Assembly: GCA_021805545.1 (NCBI GenBank) | Contig: JAJZFB010000007.1 | Coordinates: 1 to 33,681, forward strand | Source: Pseudomonadota bacterium | Lineage (GTDB): Bacteria > Pseudomonadota > Alphaproteobacteria > Acetobacterales > Acetobacteraceae | Length of the DNA stretch: 33,681 nucleotides | Reading direction: 5' to 3' | Part shown: one piece after another, positions 33,536-33,681 of the stretch | How the letters are laid out: each line of letters opens with the position of its first letter | Position numbering within the stretch: the first letter of the stretch is position 1 | Notes under the pieces: generated by a model | Seen by the model: the letters and a program-made list of their open reading frames with translations, nothing else | Told to the model about the DNA's origin: nothing | Database searches by the model: none | Translations under genes and position numbers: made by a program

Positions 33536-33681
33536 CTAGGAGCCCGTCCCGGTAACGGCTGAATTGTCTCGACGATACGGTCTTGGCGTGATTCTATTTT
33601 CGGATGAGCAAAGTGTTTCGTCCGTGGAAGACCGATGAGGTCTGGCTGCTTCCGCCCTCGGTTGCGGAGTTTGTCCCTGCC
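33536..33681 (+). mobile_element. Left end of an IS1182-family element (partial, runs off window)
   Basis: CTAG at 33536-33539, a target used by IS1182 elements, is followed by GAGCCCGTCCCGGTAACGG as the candidate inverted repeat, and 64 bp later by the transposase start. The boundary is inferred, because the right end is outside the window. Confidence 0.55.
33604..33681 (+). CDS. IS1182-family transposase (N-terminal fragment, truncated by window edge)
   Basis: ATG 33604 opens MSKVFRPWKTDEVWLLPPSV followed by AEFVPA, the recognisable N-terminus of IS1182-type DDE transposases (FRPW...LLPPSV.EFVP). Only 26 codons lie in the window, so whether the gene is intact cannot be judged. Confidence 0.8.
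   Translation, partial: MSKVFRPWKTDEVWLLPPSVAEFVPA

Overview
The window looks like a chromosomal segment from a GC-rich alphaproteobacterium, most likely an acidophilic or acetic-acid-type Acetobacteraceae (Rhodospirillales). The reasons are an F1 operon atpH-A-G-D-C without F0 genes beside it, a ClpS-ClpA pair next to a phasin, a copZ/copA/cueR copper cluster, a DUF2889 protein, a GH17-GT2 glucan synthase fusion, and heavy loading with IS630/IS256/IS66/IS1182-type elements. The family-level placement is inference from gene content; no rRNA or tRNA gene is visible.

Layout. 1-1139 is an insertion-sequence mosaic: a transposase frame that begins as IS256 and continues in frame as IS66, sitting inside a truncated IS630. 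1208-4023 holds clpA and clpS (minus strand), followed by a 12-bp tandem repeat and a strong hairpin. 4448-5308 holds a phasin gene with a good sigma70-type promoter and two dyads. 5309-9101 (plus strand) has a SPOR-tailed D,D-carboxypeptidase, a DedA protein translationally coupled to an ATP-grasp protein, and a DUF2889 protein. 9219-14056 is the F1 ATP synthase operon, closed by a terminator shared with convergent phnA/yjdM. 14523-17026 holds a SEC-C/TPR/sulfotransferase fusion, a DUF3429 membrane protein and a possible small ORF. 17042-19815 is a copper-efflux cluster built around a symmetrical divergent promoter. 19812-22623 holds a DEAD-box helicase and an RlmD/TrmA-family RNA methyltransferase.

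22624-23850 is a decayed mobile-element zone: an N-truncated AT-rich gene, an IS630 pseudogene broken by a 33-bp palindrome and by a frameshift, a 65-bp TA-bounded mini-element, and the first of three 104-bp MITE copies. The MITE recurs at 25412-25515 and 28380-28483. Two copies supply the stop codons of the helicase and of the GH17-GT2 glucan synthase, and the third lies 10 bp before the start of a CorC/HlyC-type protein. 29911-30663 is an AT-rich SGNH-like gene, probably acquired. 30699-33498 holds an overlapping cysteine synthase-amidase pair and a divergent rhodanese. The window ends in the first codons of an IS1182-type transposase.

Most of the window is housekeeping. The least explained material is the 104-bp MITE family and how it meets gene ends, the chimeric transposase frame, the symmetrical copper promoter with an apparently leaderless copA, and the unplaced DedA/ATP-grasp and SEC-C/TPR/sulfotransferase genes. 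I do not see a clear new defence or biosynthetic system.
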